DNA of 64,000 bases from Paenibacillus albus. GTDB lineage: Bacteria; Bacillota; Bacilli; Paenibacillales; Paenibacillaceae. The notes below the pieces were generated by a model that was not told the origin of the DNA, ran no database searches, and worked only from the letters and a program-made list of their open reading frames with translations. The stretch spans positions 2,432,501 through 2,496,500 of the forward strand of contig NZ_CP034437.1 in assembly GCF_003952225.1 (NCBI RefSeq), in the 5' to 3' direction. Below are positions 44,791 through 53,374 of the stretch, in pieces. Made by a program: the position numbers and the translations under genes. Within the stretch, counting starts at the first letter, position 1; each line of letters opens with the position of its first letter.

Positions 44791-45684
44791 TCACACGCGC
44801 TTATAATGCGTAGCGATCTCGTCGATCCACAGCCGCACCGCCGGACTCAAGCTCTCCGACTCCGCATGAATCAGCGACGTTGTGCGCTTTGTCGCTTCCA
44901 GCTCGCGGATCGGGATAACGATGAGATCGTTATCTTTGAGCATCTCAGGACGCAAGTAAGACTTCGGCAGCAATGTCGCTGCCCGGCAGGTGTGAAGCAG
45001 CCGCAGAATCGCCTCGAAGGAGTCGATTTCCATGCGGACATCGGGGAGCAGTCGGTATTTTTCGAACAATTCGTCCGTTAAGATGCGATACCAAGTCCCT
45101 TTGGAGAAGAGGATCATCGGCAGACCATTTAGATCTGTAATAACCGGCAGCCCTTTATCCATCACAAAATGATTTCGCGGCAGCACAAGCACAAGGTGGT
45201 CATCGAACAAAGGAATGCATTTCAACTGCGGATCATCGATGCTTGAAGCCACGATTCCAAGATCGGCTTTGCGCTCGCGGACAAGCGTGACGATCTCATG
45301 CGTTTTGCCCGTAATCGCTTTGATGTCAAGCTCGGGACTACTTGCCGTAAGCGTCTGGATGAGGTCAGGCAACGATGTTTGCAAAGTCGTTAAGCTCGCG
45401 CCGATCGTCAGCGCCTTCCGACCGGCAGTCTTGTATTCCGCAACGAGCTTCAAATAACGAAGATGCTGCTGGCGGGTCTCGACGGCGTAATCGTAGGTTA
45501 GCTGGCCGATGCGCGTAAGCTCAAGCCGCTTGCCAATACGGTTAAACAGCAGTGCACCGAGCTCTTGCTCAAGCTTTGCGATTTTGCGCGAGAGAGCGGG
45601 CTGCGACAGGTTCAGCTCAGCAGATGCTTTATTCAAGCTCGCCTGCTCTACAATGACGGTGAACATATACAACTCATCTAACAT
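44791..45684 (-). CDS. LysR-family transcriptional regulator (upstream of sdhCAB)
   Basis: A 297-residue regulator. The N-terminal helix-turn-helix reads ASLNKASAELNLSQPALSRKIAKLE, and the effector-binding domain follows from about residue 90 (LTIGASLTTLQTSLPDLIQTL). It is divergent from sdhCAB with 268 bases between, the typical position for a regulator of the adjacent operon; control of succinate dehydrogenase is therefore an inference. A perfect 10-base palindrome AGTTATAACT (45708-45717) lies in its upstream region and could be an operator. Confidence 0.9.
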   Translation of the reverse strand: MLDELYMFTVIVEQASLNKASAELNLSQPALSRKIAKLEQELGALLFNRIGKRLELTRIGQLTYDYAVETRQQHLRYLKLVAEYKTAGRKALTIGASLTTLQTSLPDLIQTLTASSPELDIKAITGKTHEIVTLVRERKADLGIVASSIDDPQLKCIPLFDDHLVLVLPRNHFVMDKGLPVITDLNGLPMILFSKGTWYRILTDELFEKYRLLPDVRMEIDSFEAILRLLHTCRAATLLPKSYLRPEMLKDNDLIVIPIRELEATKRTTSLIHAESESLSPAVRLWIDEIATHYKRV

Positions 45685-45855
45685 GGGCCTACTCCTATAT
45701 GCAAAATAGTTATAACTTTTAATGAATAATCGGCAATTCCATTATAAGTGGAAAAGGAGTATTATGTGTAATGGATAGAAGTTTTATTATTTGCCATTTT
45801 TAAACAGGCATCTACTTCGTTTGCAAAACGTCAGCTTTTGGCAGTCTATTATTTA

Positions 45856-45885
45856 TTGACGGCTCTTTAGGCCCAGAGTTACAAT
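45856..45885 (+). promoter_or_regulatory. Sigma-A-type promoter for sdhCAB
   Basis: TTGACG (45856-45861), 18 bases and TACAAT (45880-45885), 67 bases before the sdhC start. Confidence 0.65.
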
Positions 45886-45952
45886 GGAGAATGGTTTTGG
45901 CGAATTATGGCGAAATGTAACCCCACAGTTTGGAAAGGAGAACGTACAAGTT

Positions 45953-46624
45953 ATGAAAGGAAATTCGTATTTATCGCGCAAGATCCACTCCTTGCTTGGA
46001 GTAATACCGCTCGGCTTATTCCTTATCGAGCATATGGTGACGAACTTTTCCGCATATGAGCGCGGGCCGCAAGGATTCGAGGATAGTGTCAAGTTTTTGA
46101 ATGATCTTCCGCTCGTTTTCTTCCTGGAGCTGTTCGGCATATGGCTGCCGCTTCTGTTCCACGGCGTGTACGGACTATATGTCGCTTATCAGTCCAACCT
46201 GAACACCGGGCGGTTCCAATATGGCCGCAACTGGGCATTCGCGCTTCAGCGGATTTCAGGTGTCATCACATTCATCTTCATCTTCTGGCATCTATACCAG
46301 ACGCGTTACCAAGTTATGATCGGCGCGGTAACCCATGAAGAGCTGGGCAATTTGATGCATGACGTCACAACGAACGGCTTCTACTTCGTGCTCTATGTGA
46401 TCGGTATTCTTGCTGCAACATTCCACTTCAGCAATGGTATGTGGGCATTCCTCGTGAGCTGGGGTATTACAGTTGGACCGCGTGCACAACGCATCTCCTC
46501 GTTCATTTGGATCGGTGTATTCGTTATTGTGGCAGTGATTTTCCTGCTGTCGCTTGGATCGTTCAAGGGCGATGAGTTCAAAGAAGCGGCTTCTGCTGCT
46601 CTACAATTGACGAATCTCGTTTAA
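45953..46624 (+). CDS. sdhC: Succinate dehydrogenase cytochrome b558 subunit
   Basis: A 223-residue membrane anchor with five helices that binds two haems and reduces menaquinone. Candidate haem-ligand histidines are seen in FLIEHMVTNF, LLFHGVYGLYV, IFWHLYQTRY and ATFHFSNGMW. The start ATG at 45953 follows AAAGGAG by 12 bases; the longer frame from 45884 begins within the promoter. First gene of sdhCAB, the Bacillus-type arrangement with a single fused anchor subunit. Confidence 0.94.
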   Translation: MKGNSYLSRKIHSLLGVIPLGLFLIEHMVTNFSAYERGPQGFEDSVKFLNDLPLVFFLELFGIWLPLLFHGVYGLYVAYQSNLNTGRFQYGRNWAFALQRISGVITFIFIFWHLYQTRYQVMIGAVTHEELGNLMHDVTTNGFYFVLYVIGILAATFHFSNGMWAFLVSWGITVGPRAQRISSFIWIGVFVIVAVIFLLSLGSFKGDEFKEAASAALQLTNLV

Positions 46625-46649
46625 GTTTGAGACAAGGAGCGATAAAGAT

Positions 46650-48398
46650 ATGGCTAAGAATAAAATTATTGTCGTAGGCGGCGGTTTGGCCGGCCTTATG
46701 GCTACTATAAAAGCGGCTGAAGCAGGCGTACATGTCGACCTGTTCTCAGTTGTGCCTGTTAAACGCTCGCACTCCGTTTGTGCGCAGGGCGGTATTAACG
46801 GCGCGGTTAATACAAAGGGTGAAGGCGACTCCACTTGGGAGCACTTCGACGACACCGTTTACGGTGGAGACTTCCTTGCGAATCAACCGCCTGTAAAAGC
46901 GATGTGCGATGCAGCGCCTGGTATCATCCACTTGATGGACCGGATGGGCGTTATGTTCAACCGTACTCCGGAAGGTTTGCTTGACTTCCGTCGTTTCGGC
47001 GGTACGCAATATCACCGTACGGCATTCGCAGGCGCGACAACTGGCCAGCAGCTGCTATACGCACTGGACGAGCAAGTTCGCCGCTGGGAATCCGAAGGTC
47101 TCGTTACGAAATACGAGCACTGGGAATTCCTCGGCTCTATTCTTGACGATGACGGCGTCTGCCGCGGTGTGTCGGCGCAGGATCTGCGTTCGATGGAAGT
47201 GCATACGTTTGCTGCGGATGCAGTTATCTTGGCATCAGGCGGTCCTGGTATCATTTTCGGCAAAACGACGAACTCGGTTATCAATACAGGTACAGCAGCA
47301 AGCGCGGTGTACCAACAAGGCGTTCACTATGCAAACGGTGAATTCATCCAAATCCATCCGACAGCGATTCCGGGCGACGACAAGCTTCGCCTCATGAGCG
47401 AATCTGCTCGTGGTGAAGGCGGACGGATCTGGACGTACAAAGACGGTAAGCCTTGGTACTTCCTTGAAGAGAAATACCCGGCGTACGGTAACCTTGTACC
47501 TCGTGACATTGCAACGCGTGAGATTTTCTCCGTGTGCGTGGACGAGAAGCTCGGCATCAATGGCGAGAACATGGTTTACCTCGATCTGTCTCATAAAGAT
47601 CCGAAGGTACTTGATGTTAAGCTCGGCGGTATCATCGAAATCTATGAGAAATTCATGGGTGATGATCCTCGTAAAATCCCGATGAAAATCTTCCCTGCGG
47701 TTCATTATTCGATGGGCGGCATGTGGGTCGATTACAATCAAATGACGAACATTCCCGGCTTGTTCGCTTGCGGTGAATGTGAATATCAATACCACGGTGC
47801 GAACCGTCTCGGCGCAAACTCGCTGCTCTCCGCTATCTACGGCGGTATGATTACGGGTCCTAAAGCGGTTGAGTACATCAAAGGCCTTAAGAAATCGGCT
47901 GAGGATATCTCTTCCTCGGTGTATGACCGTGCGAAGAAACTACAAACCGATAAGTATGAAGGCATCCTCGGTATGAGCGGTACTGAGAACGCTTATGTGC
48001 TGCACAAAGAGCTTGGCGAGTGGATGACCAACAACATGACGGTTGTTCGTTTCAACAAGAAGCTTGAAGAAACAATTGCGAAGATCAAAGAGCTGAAGCA
48101 GCGCTACTCGAACATCAACATTAACGACACTGCGCGCTGGAACAATGCAGGCGTAGCGTTCACGCGTCAGCTGTGGAACATGCTAGAGCTGTCCGAAGCA
48201 ATGACACTCGGCGCGCTTATGCGTAACGAGAGCCGTGGCGCTCACTATAAGCCGGAATTCCCGGATCGTAACGACGATGACTTCTTGAAAACAACGATTG
48301 CTGCTTGGACGCCGGAAGGCCCGCAAATTTCGTACCAAGACGTCGACGTTTCACTCATTACACCGCGTAAACGCGACTACTCCAAGGATAAAAGCTAA
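46650..48398 (+). CDS. sdhA: Succinate dehydrogenase flavoprotein subunit
   Basis: A 582-residue FAD enzyme of the citric-acid cycle, complex II. The dinucleotide motif is VVGGGLAGLMATIKAA; the covalent-FAD region is RSHSVCAQGGINGAV; substrate-binding residues lie at HPTAIPG and SARGEGGRIW; the C-terminal part contains NRLGANSLLSAIYGG. It starts 25 bases after sdhC behind AAGGAG. Confidence 0.97.
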   Translation: MAKNKIIVVGGGLAGLMATIKAAEAGVHVDLFSVVPVKRSHSVCAQGGINGAVNTKGEGDSTWEHFDDTVYGGDFLANQPPVKAMCDAAPGIIHLMDRMGVMFNRTPEGLLDFRRFGGTQYHRTAFAGATTGQQLLYALDEQVRRWESEGLVTKYEHWEFLGSILDDDGVCRGVSAQDLRSMEVHTFAADAVILASGGPGIIFGKTTNSVINTGTAASAVYQQGVHYANGEFIQIHPTAIPGDDKLRLMSESARGEGGRIWTYKDGKPWYFLEEKYPAYGNLVPRDIATREIFSVCVDEKLGINGENMVYLDLSHKDPKVLDVKLGGIIEIYEKFMGDDPRKIPMKIFPAVHYSMGGMWVDYNQMTNIPGLFACGECEYQYHGANRLGANSLLSAIYGGMITGPKAVEYIKGLKKSAEDISSSVYDRAKKLQTDKYEGILGMSGTENAYVLHKELGEWMTNNMTVVRFNKKLEETIAKIKELKQRYSNININDTARWNNAGVAFTRQLWNMLELSEAMTLGALMRNESRGAHYKPEFPDRNDDDFLKTTIAAWTPEGPQISYQDVDVSLITPRKRDYSKDKS

Positions 48399-48413
48399 GA
48401 GAGGAGAATAACG

Positions 48414-49178
48414 ATGGCGGAAACAGCAGTAGCAACCAAAAAAGTGAAGCTGATCATTACGCGTCAAGACGCTCCGAACAGTGGATCGTATACGGAAGAA
48501 TTTGAAGTTCCTTATCGCCCGAACATGAACGTCATTAGTGCGCTCATGGAAATTCAGCGTAACCCGAAAAAAGCAGACGGCAACGACACAGCTCCGGTAT
48601 GTTGGGAATCCAACTGCTTGGAGGAAGTGTGCGGTGCGTGCTCCATGGTTATCAACGGCAAGCCACGCCAAGCGTGCAGCGCGCTCGTTGACAAGCTTGA
48701 GCAGCCGATTCGCCTCCAGCCAATGAGCACATTCCCGGTTGTACGTGACCTTGTCATCAACCGTGAGCGTATGTTCAATGCGCTGAAGCGTGTAAAAGCA
48801 TGGATTCCGATCGACGGTACGTACGATCTCGGTCCTGGACCGCGTATGGCTGAGACGAAGCGTCAATGGGCATACGAATTGTCCAAATGTATGACTTGCG
48901 GCGTCTGCCTCGAGTCCTGCCCGAACGTCAACGACCGCAACAGCTTCATCGGTCCTGCGGCGATCTCGCAAGTTCGTTTGTTCAACGCGCATCCAACAGG
49001 CGAAATGAACAAGGAAGAACGTCTCGAGACGCTGATGGAAGACGGCGGCATCGAAGGCTGCGGCAACTCGCAGAACTGCGTACGCTCGTGTCCGAAAGGC
49101 ATTCCGCTGACGACTTCGATCGCGGCGATTAACAAAGATACGACTAAGCATTTGTTCAAGCAATGGCTGGGAATGTAA
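48414..49178 (+). CDS. sdhB: Succinate dehydrogenase iron-sulfur subunit
   Basis: A 254-residue protein carrying three clusters. The 2Fe-2S ligands are in CWESNCLEEVCGAC plus a later Cys (RQAC); CMTCGVCLESCPN and CGNSQNCVRSCPKGIP supply the 4Fe-4S and 3Fe-4S sites. Electrons pass from SdhA to the quinone site in SdhC. It follows sdhA by 15 bases. A long repeat-rich gap follows. Confidence 0.97.
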   Translation: MAETAVATKKVKLIITRQDAPNSGSYTEEFEVPYRPNMNVISALMEIQRNPKKADGNDTAPVCWESNCLEEVCGACSMVINGKPRQACSALVDKLEQPIRLQPMSTFPVVRDLVINRERMFNALKRVKAWIPIDGTYDLGPGPRMAETKRQWAYELSKCMTCGVCLESCPNVNDRNSFIGPAAISQVRLFNAHPTGEMNKEERLETLMEDGGIEGCGNSQNCVRSCPKGIPLTTSIAAINKDTTKHLFKQWLGM

Positions 49179-49188
49179 AAGAAGACTA

Positions 49189-49434
49189 GGCTCCCGTGGT
49201 GGGCCACTTCGCACAGGTATTCCGATTTGCGCTCCCGTGGTACTTCGTACCAAAGTCGCTCAAATTCGGAATACCTGTTGCTGTGTTTACCACCAAAGTC
49301 GCCGGCGCTTCTGCGCAGCGCGAAAGGCAAAGAGCAGGGCATGGCTCTGCCGCGCTAGGGGCGCTGCCCCCAGCCGAATTGAGTTTGCGCTCACGTGGTG
49401 TTCCACCAAAGTCGCTCAAACCCAATTCGGCTGG
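49189..49434. repeat. Structured repeat family B, two clear copies plus fragments
   Basis: Copy B1 (49214-49277) and copy B2 (49370-49434) are hairpins sharing TTTGCGCTC.CGTGGT on the left and ACCAAAGTCGCTCAAA on the right (identical in both). Their outer stems differ: B1 uses CAGGTATTCCGA and its exact complement, B2 a 17-of-18 match beginning CCAGCCGAATTG. Partial copies flank B1 (CTCCCGTGG near 49191, ACCACCAAAGTCGCC near 49289). The DNA between is GC-rich with smaller hairpins. No gene is supported here. Confidence 0.8.
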
Positions 49435-49521
49435 AGCTGACGCTCCCCCTGGCGCCTGCATGCGCCGAAAACCCAAAAGCACAAAGCACAAAACCCAAAA
49501 GCACAAAAACCAAAAGCACAA

Positions 49522-49558
49522 AAACAAGCAGTGACCCTCGGTCACTGCTTGTTTTTGT
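49522..49558. terminator. Probable terminator downstream of sdhCAB
   Basis: AACAAGCAGTGACC/GGTCACTGCTTGTT pair perfectly around CTC and end in TTTTTGTTT; the A-rich left side makes it work in both directions. It is 340 bases after sdhB. Short direct repeats of AAAAGCACAAA (49483-49522) precede it. Confidence 0.7.
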
Positions 49559-49571
49559 TTGCTCGCCGCGC

Positions 49572-49990
49572 TCTAACGAATCGTATGAACGCTATCGAGC
49601 TGAAATAGGCGTGTACAAAAATCTAACGAACCTCAGAGTCGTTATTGACTCCTTTTTCGGCTTAATGTGGCTCATTGGAGTGAATAACATTACCTGGATT
49701 CGTTAGCAATAAGGGAGAGCAATTTTGCACTCAATAGTGAATCTTGGGTTCGTTAGCTTCTGGTTAGTTGAGCTGAAGCTGTCATTCTCTGGTGCTACTC
49801 ACACTCTAACGGTTCGTAGCGATGCTATTGAGCTGAAATTACCGCTCCCAGAAATGTAACGGAACACCGCGTCGCTATTAAACAATTTTTACTCCGAAAG
49901 TAGTTCATATGAGCACAATAACGTCTCCTGAGTCCGTTAGCGATCAGGTAGCGCGATTTTCCCCTCAATAGCGATTCTGTGTTCCGTTAG
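49572..49990. repeat. Structured repeat family C, two tandem copies of about 185 bases
   Basis: Copy 1 (49572-49755) and copy 2 (49805-49990) each contain four boundary boxes, TAACGRA in one sense and its complement in the other, separated by subunits with CTAT.GAGCTGAAAT-like cores. In copy 1 CTAACGAATC pairs with GATTCGTTAG and CTAACGAACC with GGTTCGTTAG; in copy 2 TAACGGAACAC pairs with GTGTTCCGTTA. Box differences between copies change both partners together. The unit fills the gap before the HxlR gene. Confidence 0.75.
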
Positions 49991-50006
49991 CTAGTTGTTG
50001 CATAGC

Positions 50007-50038
50007 AAAAAAGCTGCCGCTAGCTGGCGGCAGCTTTT
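50007..50038 (-). terminator. Terminator of the HxlR-type regulator gene
   Basis: AAAAGCTGCCGC/GCGGCAGCTTTT with a 5-base loop overlaps the stop codon and ends in TTTTTTG on the minus strand. Confidence 0.85.
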
Positions 50039-50345
50039 AACACCAATTTTCTCCCCAATCCTGAATCGACTGGATAACGGGTTCTAGTCCCCGCCCTTTT
50101 TCGGTTAACTCATATTCAATCCGAACAGGCATCTCCGGATAGACATTTCGTTTAATAATATCGCAATGCTCAAGCTCTTTCATCCGGTCGGTCAGCATCT
50201 TGTCGCTCATCTCCGGGATCTGTTCTTTCATCTCTTTGAAACGCTTAGGCCCACCGAGTAGAACGCGTACAATCATGCCGGTCCATTTCTTGCCGAGTAG
50301 CTCAGTTGCACATTCGTACTTTGGGCACATCTTGGAATAATCCAC
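50037..50345 (-). CDS. HxlR-family transcriptional regulator
   Basis: A 102-residue winged-helix regulator: KMCPKYECATELLGKKWT, RFKEMKEQIPEMSDKMLTDR and the wing YPEMPVRIEYELTEKGRGL are HxlR hallmarks. Two cysteines near the N-terminus (CPKYEC) recall thiol- or aldehyde-sensing members. The start is GTG at 50345, 5-6 bases after GAGGGGTG; the open frame to 50384 adds 13 residues that include the ribosome site. The target gene is not evident, since the divergent neighbour encodes a cytoplasmic protein. Confidence 0.9.
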   Translation of the reverse strand: MDYSKMCPKYECATELLGKKWTGMIVRVLLGGPKRFKEMKEQIPEMSDKMLTDRMKELEHCDIIKRNVYPEMPVRIEYELTEKGRGLEPVIQSIQDWGENWC

Positions 50346-50609
50346 GTTATCACCCCTCTTTCCCTTACATCCATTGTAACACATGACCTTTTAAAAGGGC
50401 AGTAGTTAAACGACACCTGAGTCGAAATACTTGTTATTAAATATTTACTATACTTTAGTGAGTTATGCACTTGAGTAAAATTTTGTCATATTTCTCATGA
50501 TCGAGTCGACTCAAGCCGAAATAGTACCTAGTATGTTGTGCAGTTAGCCGTTATAATACAGGATGGATTAACTGCTCGTATCCATTTACGAACCTACCTG
50601 AGGTGCAAG

Positions 50610-51446
50610 ATGACAGACAATTGGGGCTTTTATGAACGCCGATCGGCATCGGAGCATATGCGTGTTCTGGTCAATATCGGCTACAAAGACACGTATCCGC
50701 TCGCGGAATATGCTGAATTATTATCCATTACCATTAATTTGTACCCGGTGCGTGCGAATAACCGTACGAATCGGGATTTTGTTAGGCAGCTGGAACAGTT
50801 GGAGTCAAAGCTGGAGCATTGGCTCAAGCTCGCAACAGATGCCATCTATATCGGGCGCATTAACGCCGCAAGAAAGCTGGAGTTCTATTATTACGTGGAC
50901 AGCAGCCGATTGAACCGGCAGAAGTTCGACGAATGGCTGGAACAGAATTGGACTTATCGCGCGCAGGTGTATGTGAAACCGGATCCGCAATGGTCATTCT
51001 ATACCTTTATGTTGCCTGATGCGCTAGAGGAGCTATTTATTCATAATGCTCAAATGATCTATGCCTTGATTCATAAAGGTGACGATATCGGCCAGCCTCG
51101 CAATGTGTACCACTGGTTGTTGTTTCGGGAGGATATTGACAGGCGGGAAATTACGCTGATGCTTGAGAAACGAGGCTATGTGATTGAGAAGGATAGGGAG
51201 GGAAAGCCGGAGCAAGGCTATCCCTATCCACTCGTCATTAGCCGCTTCGAGGATGTACGACTGGATACGGTCAATGAACGGGTGCGCGAGCTGCACAGCT
51301 TGATAGAAGAGAGCGGAGGCCGGTACGATGGCTGGGGCTCTGTCATGAAGCTGTCGACGATTAACCGGCTGCGCCGTTCCATGAAGCGCTATCTGGAATT
51401 AGCAGAAGCGACTGTACGAAGGCTGTTTCTAAGGCGTAACGCATAA
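50610..51446 (+). CDS. DUF695 / RraB-like two-domain protein
   Basis: A 278-residue soluble protein. The N-terminal part (NWGFYERRSASEHMRVLVNIGY) fits DUF695. The C-terminal part from about residue 180 (LLFREDIDRREITLMLEKRGY, then YPLVISRFEDVRLDTVNERV) fits the regulator-of-RNase-activity RraB-like fold. The ATG at 50610 follows GAGGTG by 5 bases; the frame is open upstream to 50538 without a ribosome site. The combination occurs in bacilli as a conserved protein of unknown role. Confidence 0.8.
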   Translation: MTDNWGFYERRSASEHMRVLVNIGYKDTYPLAEYAELLSITINLYPVRANNRTNRDFVRQLEQLESKLEHWLKLATDAIYIGRINAARKLEFYYYVDSSRLNRQKFDEWLEQNWTYRAQVYVKPDPQWSFYTFMLPDALEELFIHNAQMIYALIHKGDDIGQPRNVYHWLLFREDIDRREITLMLEKRGYVIEKDREGKPEQGYPYPLVISRFEDVRLDTVNERVRELHSLIEESGGRYDGWGSVMKLSTINRLRRSMKRYLELAEATVRRLFLRRNA

Positions 51447-51460
51447 TCCACGGCACTTTC

Positions 51461-52378
51461 CTACAATCGAATGAGGACAAGCCCCGCAATCGTCATGATA
51501 AAAGCAATCCACTGGGTCGTGCTAAGCCGCTCGCGATAAAGCACAATTGCGCCAGCGGCGACGACGAGGCTGTTCGCCGAGAAGATCGGTCCGGCAATGC
51601 TGGCTTGTCCCGTCTCAAGCGAAATGGCATACAGCTGCAGGCCGCCATATGAGAACAGTCCGGCGAGAATGCCCCAGCGCATGCCGATTGCAGCGGCAGA
51701 AGCTGAACCTGAAGATGAACCTGCACCTGATGCAGCAGAAGCAGGCGCCGAGCCTATGCGCTTACCAGCAGGAAGCCTTTCTTTCCATGCTGCCCAAGCG
51801 AACCATACAATTGATAAGCTGTAAGCGACGAACAGAATCGGCGCACTCTCTAACCCGAGCTCATCCGTTACTTTAAGCCCGCCGTTGCGAATGGCGAACA
51901 GCACAACGCTAATACCGACGTAGAAATACCACTGCGATTGAATCCGGGCATTCGTTGCCTTGCCCTTAATCGACACAAGCACCACTGCGATTAGCAATAG
52001 CAGAACACCGCTCAGCTCCGTGCCGCTAAGCGGTTCATTGTAGACAAGCAAGCCTAGTCCGATGACAAGTATGATATTCATATTCGTCAGCGGAGAGGTG
52101 AGACTGGCTGGCCCGCATTCCAGTGCTTTCATGAATAAGGCATTGCCAAGCGCAGATCCTGCGCCAATGAGCAAGCCGCCGAGCCAGACACGAGCATCGC
52201 CGAGCGACGGCAGCAAAGTATGCTCCAAGGCGGCATGAACGCCAAACCCGCAAGTGCCCGAAATATATAGTCCCAGCAGCAGATACGCGGACGAACCGCT
52301 CTGCATTTGGGACACTTTCATCCACCAGCCCGCAAGTCCAAACAGAACGGCGCTGCCGATGGCTGCTGCAAACCACAT
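51461..52378 (-). CDS. EamA/DMT-family transporter
   Basis: A 305-residue membrane protein with ten predicted helices in two five-helix EamA halves. The first half holds GLLIGAGSALGNALFMKALE and PLTNMNIILVIGLGLLVYNEPLSG; the second half ends AIVLYRERLSTTQWIAF. A Ser/Ala/Gly-rich cytoplasmic loop (about residues 207-228) separates them. Such proteins export or import small metabolites; the cargo is unknown. It converges with the DUF695 gene, 15 bases apart. Confidence 0.9.
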   Translation of the reverse strand: MWFAAAIGSAVLFGLAGWWMKVSQMQSGSSAYLLLGLYISGTCGFGVHAALEHTLLPSLGDARVWLGGLLIGAGSALGNALFMKALECGPASLTSPLTNMNIILVIGLGLLVYNEPLSGTELSGVLLLLIAVVLVSIKGKATNARIQSQWYFYVGISVVLFAIRNGGLKVTDELGLESAPILFVAYSLSIVWFAWAAWKERLPAGKRIGSAPASAASGAGSSSGSASAAAIGMRWGILAGLFSYGGLQLYAISLETGQASIAGPIFSANSLVVAAGAIVLYRERLSTTQWIAFIMTIAGLVLIRL

Positions 52379-52452
52379 TACTCGCCACCAACTTCACACA
52401 TCAATAAATTTGTTACACAATTGAAATATTCCTGTTACGCGCCCATTACAAT

Positions 52453-52531
52453 TGGGGGGTACTATAATAAACAAGACCCCCTTTTTAATAATATAAATTC
52501 GGACCTGCGCTGCAGGTCCACTTTTTTTATA
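52453..52531 (+). other. Two consecutive terminator-like hairpins between minus-strand genes
   Basis: GGGGGGT/ACCCCC (52454-52486) followed by TTTTT, and GGACCTGC/GCAGGTCC (52501-52518) followed by ACTTTTTTTAT, both have their T run on the plus strand, although both flanking genes are on the minus strand. Either they work poorly as the hisJ terminator, or a short plus-strand RNA ends here. Confidence 0.45.
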
Positions 52532-52540
52532 AGGACGCTT

Positions 52541-53350
52541 TTATAAGGACACGATGACCGGTTGTTTCTTCTTGTAATACCGCCACTCTTTAAAGCCGAT
52601 TTCCTTGAGACGCTTCGCAACAAGCTCCCATTCATCGCCGACCCGGCTAGGGCGGTGCGCATCAGAGCCGAACGTTACGGATACGCCATAATGCAGAGCG
52701 CGCTCCAATATCGCATCCGATGGATACCAGCCGCCGACGTCTTTCGTTGAGCCTGAGGTATTGATCTCGATAGATACGCTGCTCTCGGCAATAGCTTGCA
52801 GCGTAGCATCAATCGCATCATCCGCGCTAATAGCCGAGAAAGCCGGATAGTAGCCCTTCATTGCATCAATGTGGCCGAGGATTTGGAACATGCCGCTGCG
52901 AGCGGATTGGGCGATAAGATCGTAATACTCACGCTTCTGCAGCACTTGCTCTTCATCGGATTTGCCTTTCCAGCGGCTTCTGTTGAAGATGCTCACGCCG
53001 CCGGAACGATGAACCGAACCGATAATATAATCGAACGGATATCCGGCAAAGACATCGTTATACAGCTTCGCATGCTCGGGGAAGAAATCCGACTCGACGC
53101 CAAGCAATACGTCAATAGTCCCTTCATACCTCGCTTTCAGCTGGAGTACCTCATCTACATATTGGGCGAACTCGCTCTTCGCCATTGTGATGCCGGGATT
53201 CTCATGATCGAGCTTGCTGCCAAAGTAAGGGGAATGATCAGAAATTCCAATAACGCCGAGGCCTTCGCGGATGCCTGCCTTTATATAATCCTCAATATTG
53301 CCGTCCGCATGTCCACATCTAAAATGATGTGTATGTAGATCGAATTTCAA
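52541..53350 (-). CDS. hisJ: Histidinol-phosphatase, PHP family
   Basis: A 269-residue metal-dependent phosphatase of histidine synthesis. PHP motifs are KFDLHTHHFRCGHA (motif 1), GISDHSPY (motif 2), GVESDFFPEH, IGSVHRSGG, LGHIDAMKG and the final FGSDAHRPSRVG (motif 4). The start is TTG at 53350, 8 bases after AAGGAGG; the frame is open to 53374. It is separated from the other his genes and lies just downstream of the LysR gene, with which it is probably co-transcribed. Confidence 0.92.
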   Translation of the reverse strand: MKFDLHTHHFRCGHADGNIEDYIKAGIREGLGVIGISDHSPYFGSKLDHENPGITMAKSEFAQYVDEVLQLKARYEGTIDVLLGVESDFFPEHAKLYNDVFAGYPFDYIIGSVHRSGGVSIFNRSRWKGKSDEEQVLQKREYYDLIAQSARSGMFQILGHIDAMKGYYPAFSAISADDAIDATLQAIAESSVSIEINTSGSTKDVGGWYPSDAILERALHYGVSVTFGSDAHRPSRVGDEWELVAKRLKEIGFKEWRYYKKKQPVIVSL

Positions 53351-53374
53351 ATGAATTCCCTCCTTGGATAACAA

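Noticed and set aside
44258-44794. 178-codon minus-strand ORF across the gap between the LysR and CPBP genes
   Set aside because: It runs through the inverted repeats of family A copy 2 and other hairpins, has low-probability composition with many Cys/Arg clusters, and lacks a ribosome site fitting its start.
49196-49534. Plus- and minus-strand ORFs of 110-120 codons in the repeat-rich gap after sdhB
   Set aside because: They result from stop-poor repeat DNA; the same motifs (for example VLRTKVAQ-like strings) recur because families B repeats recur, and no start has a ribosome site.
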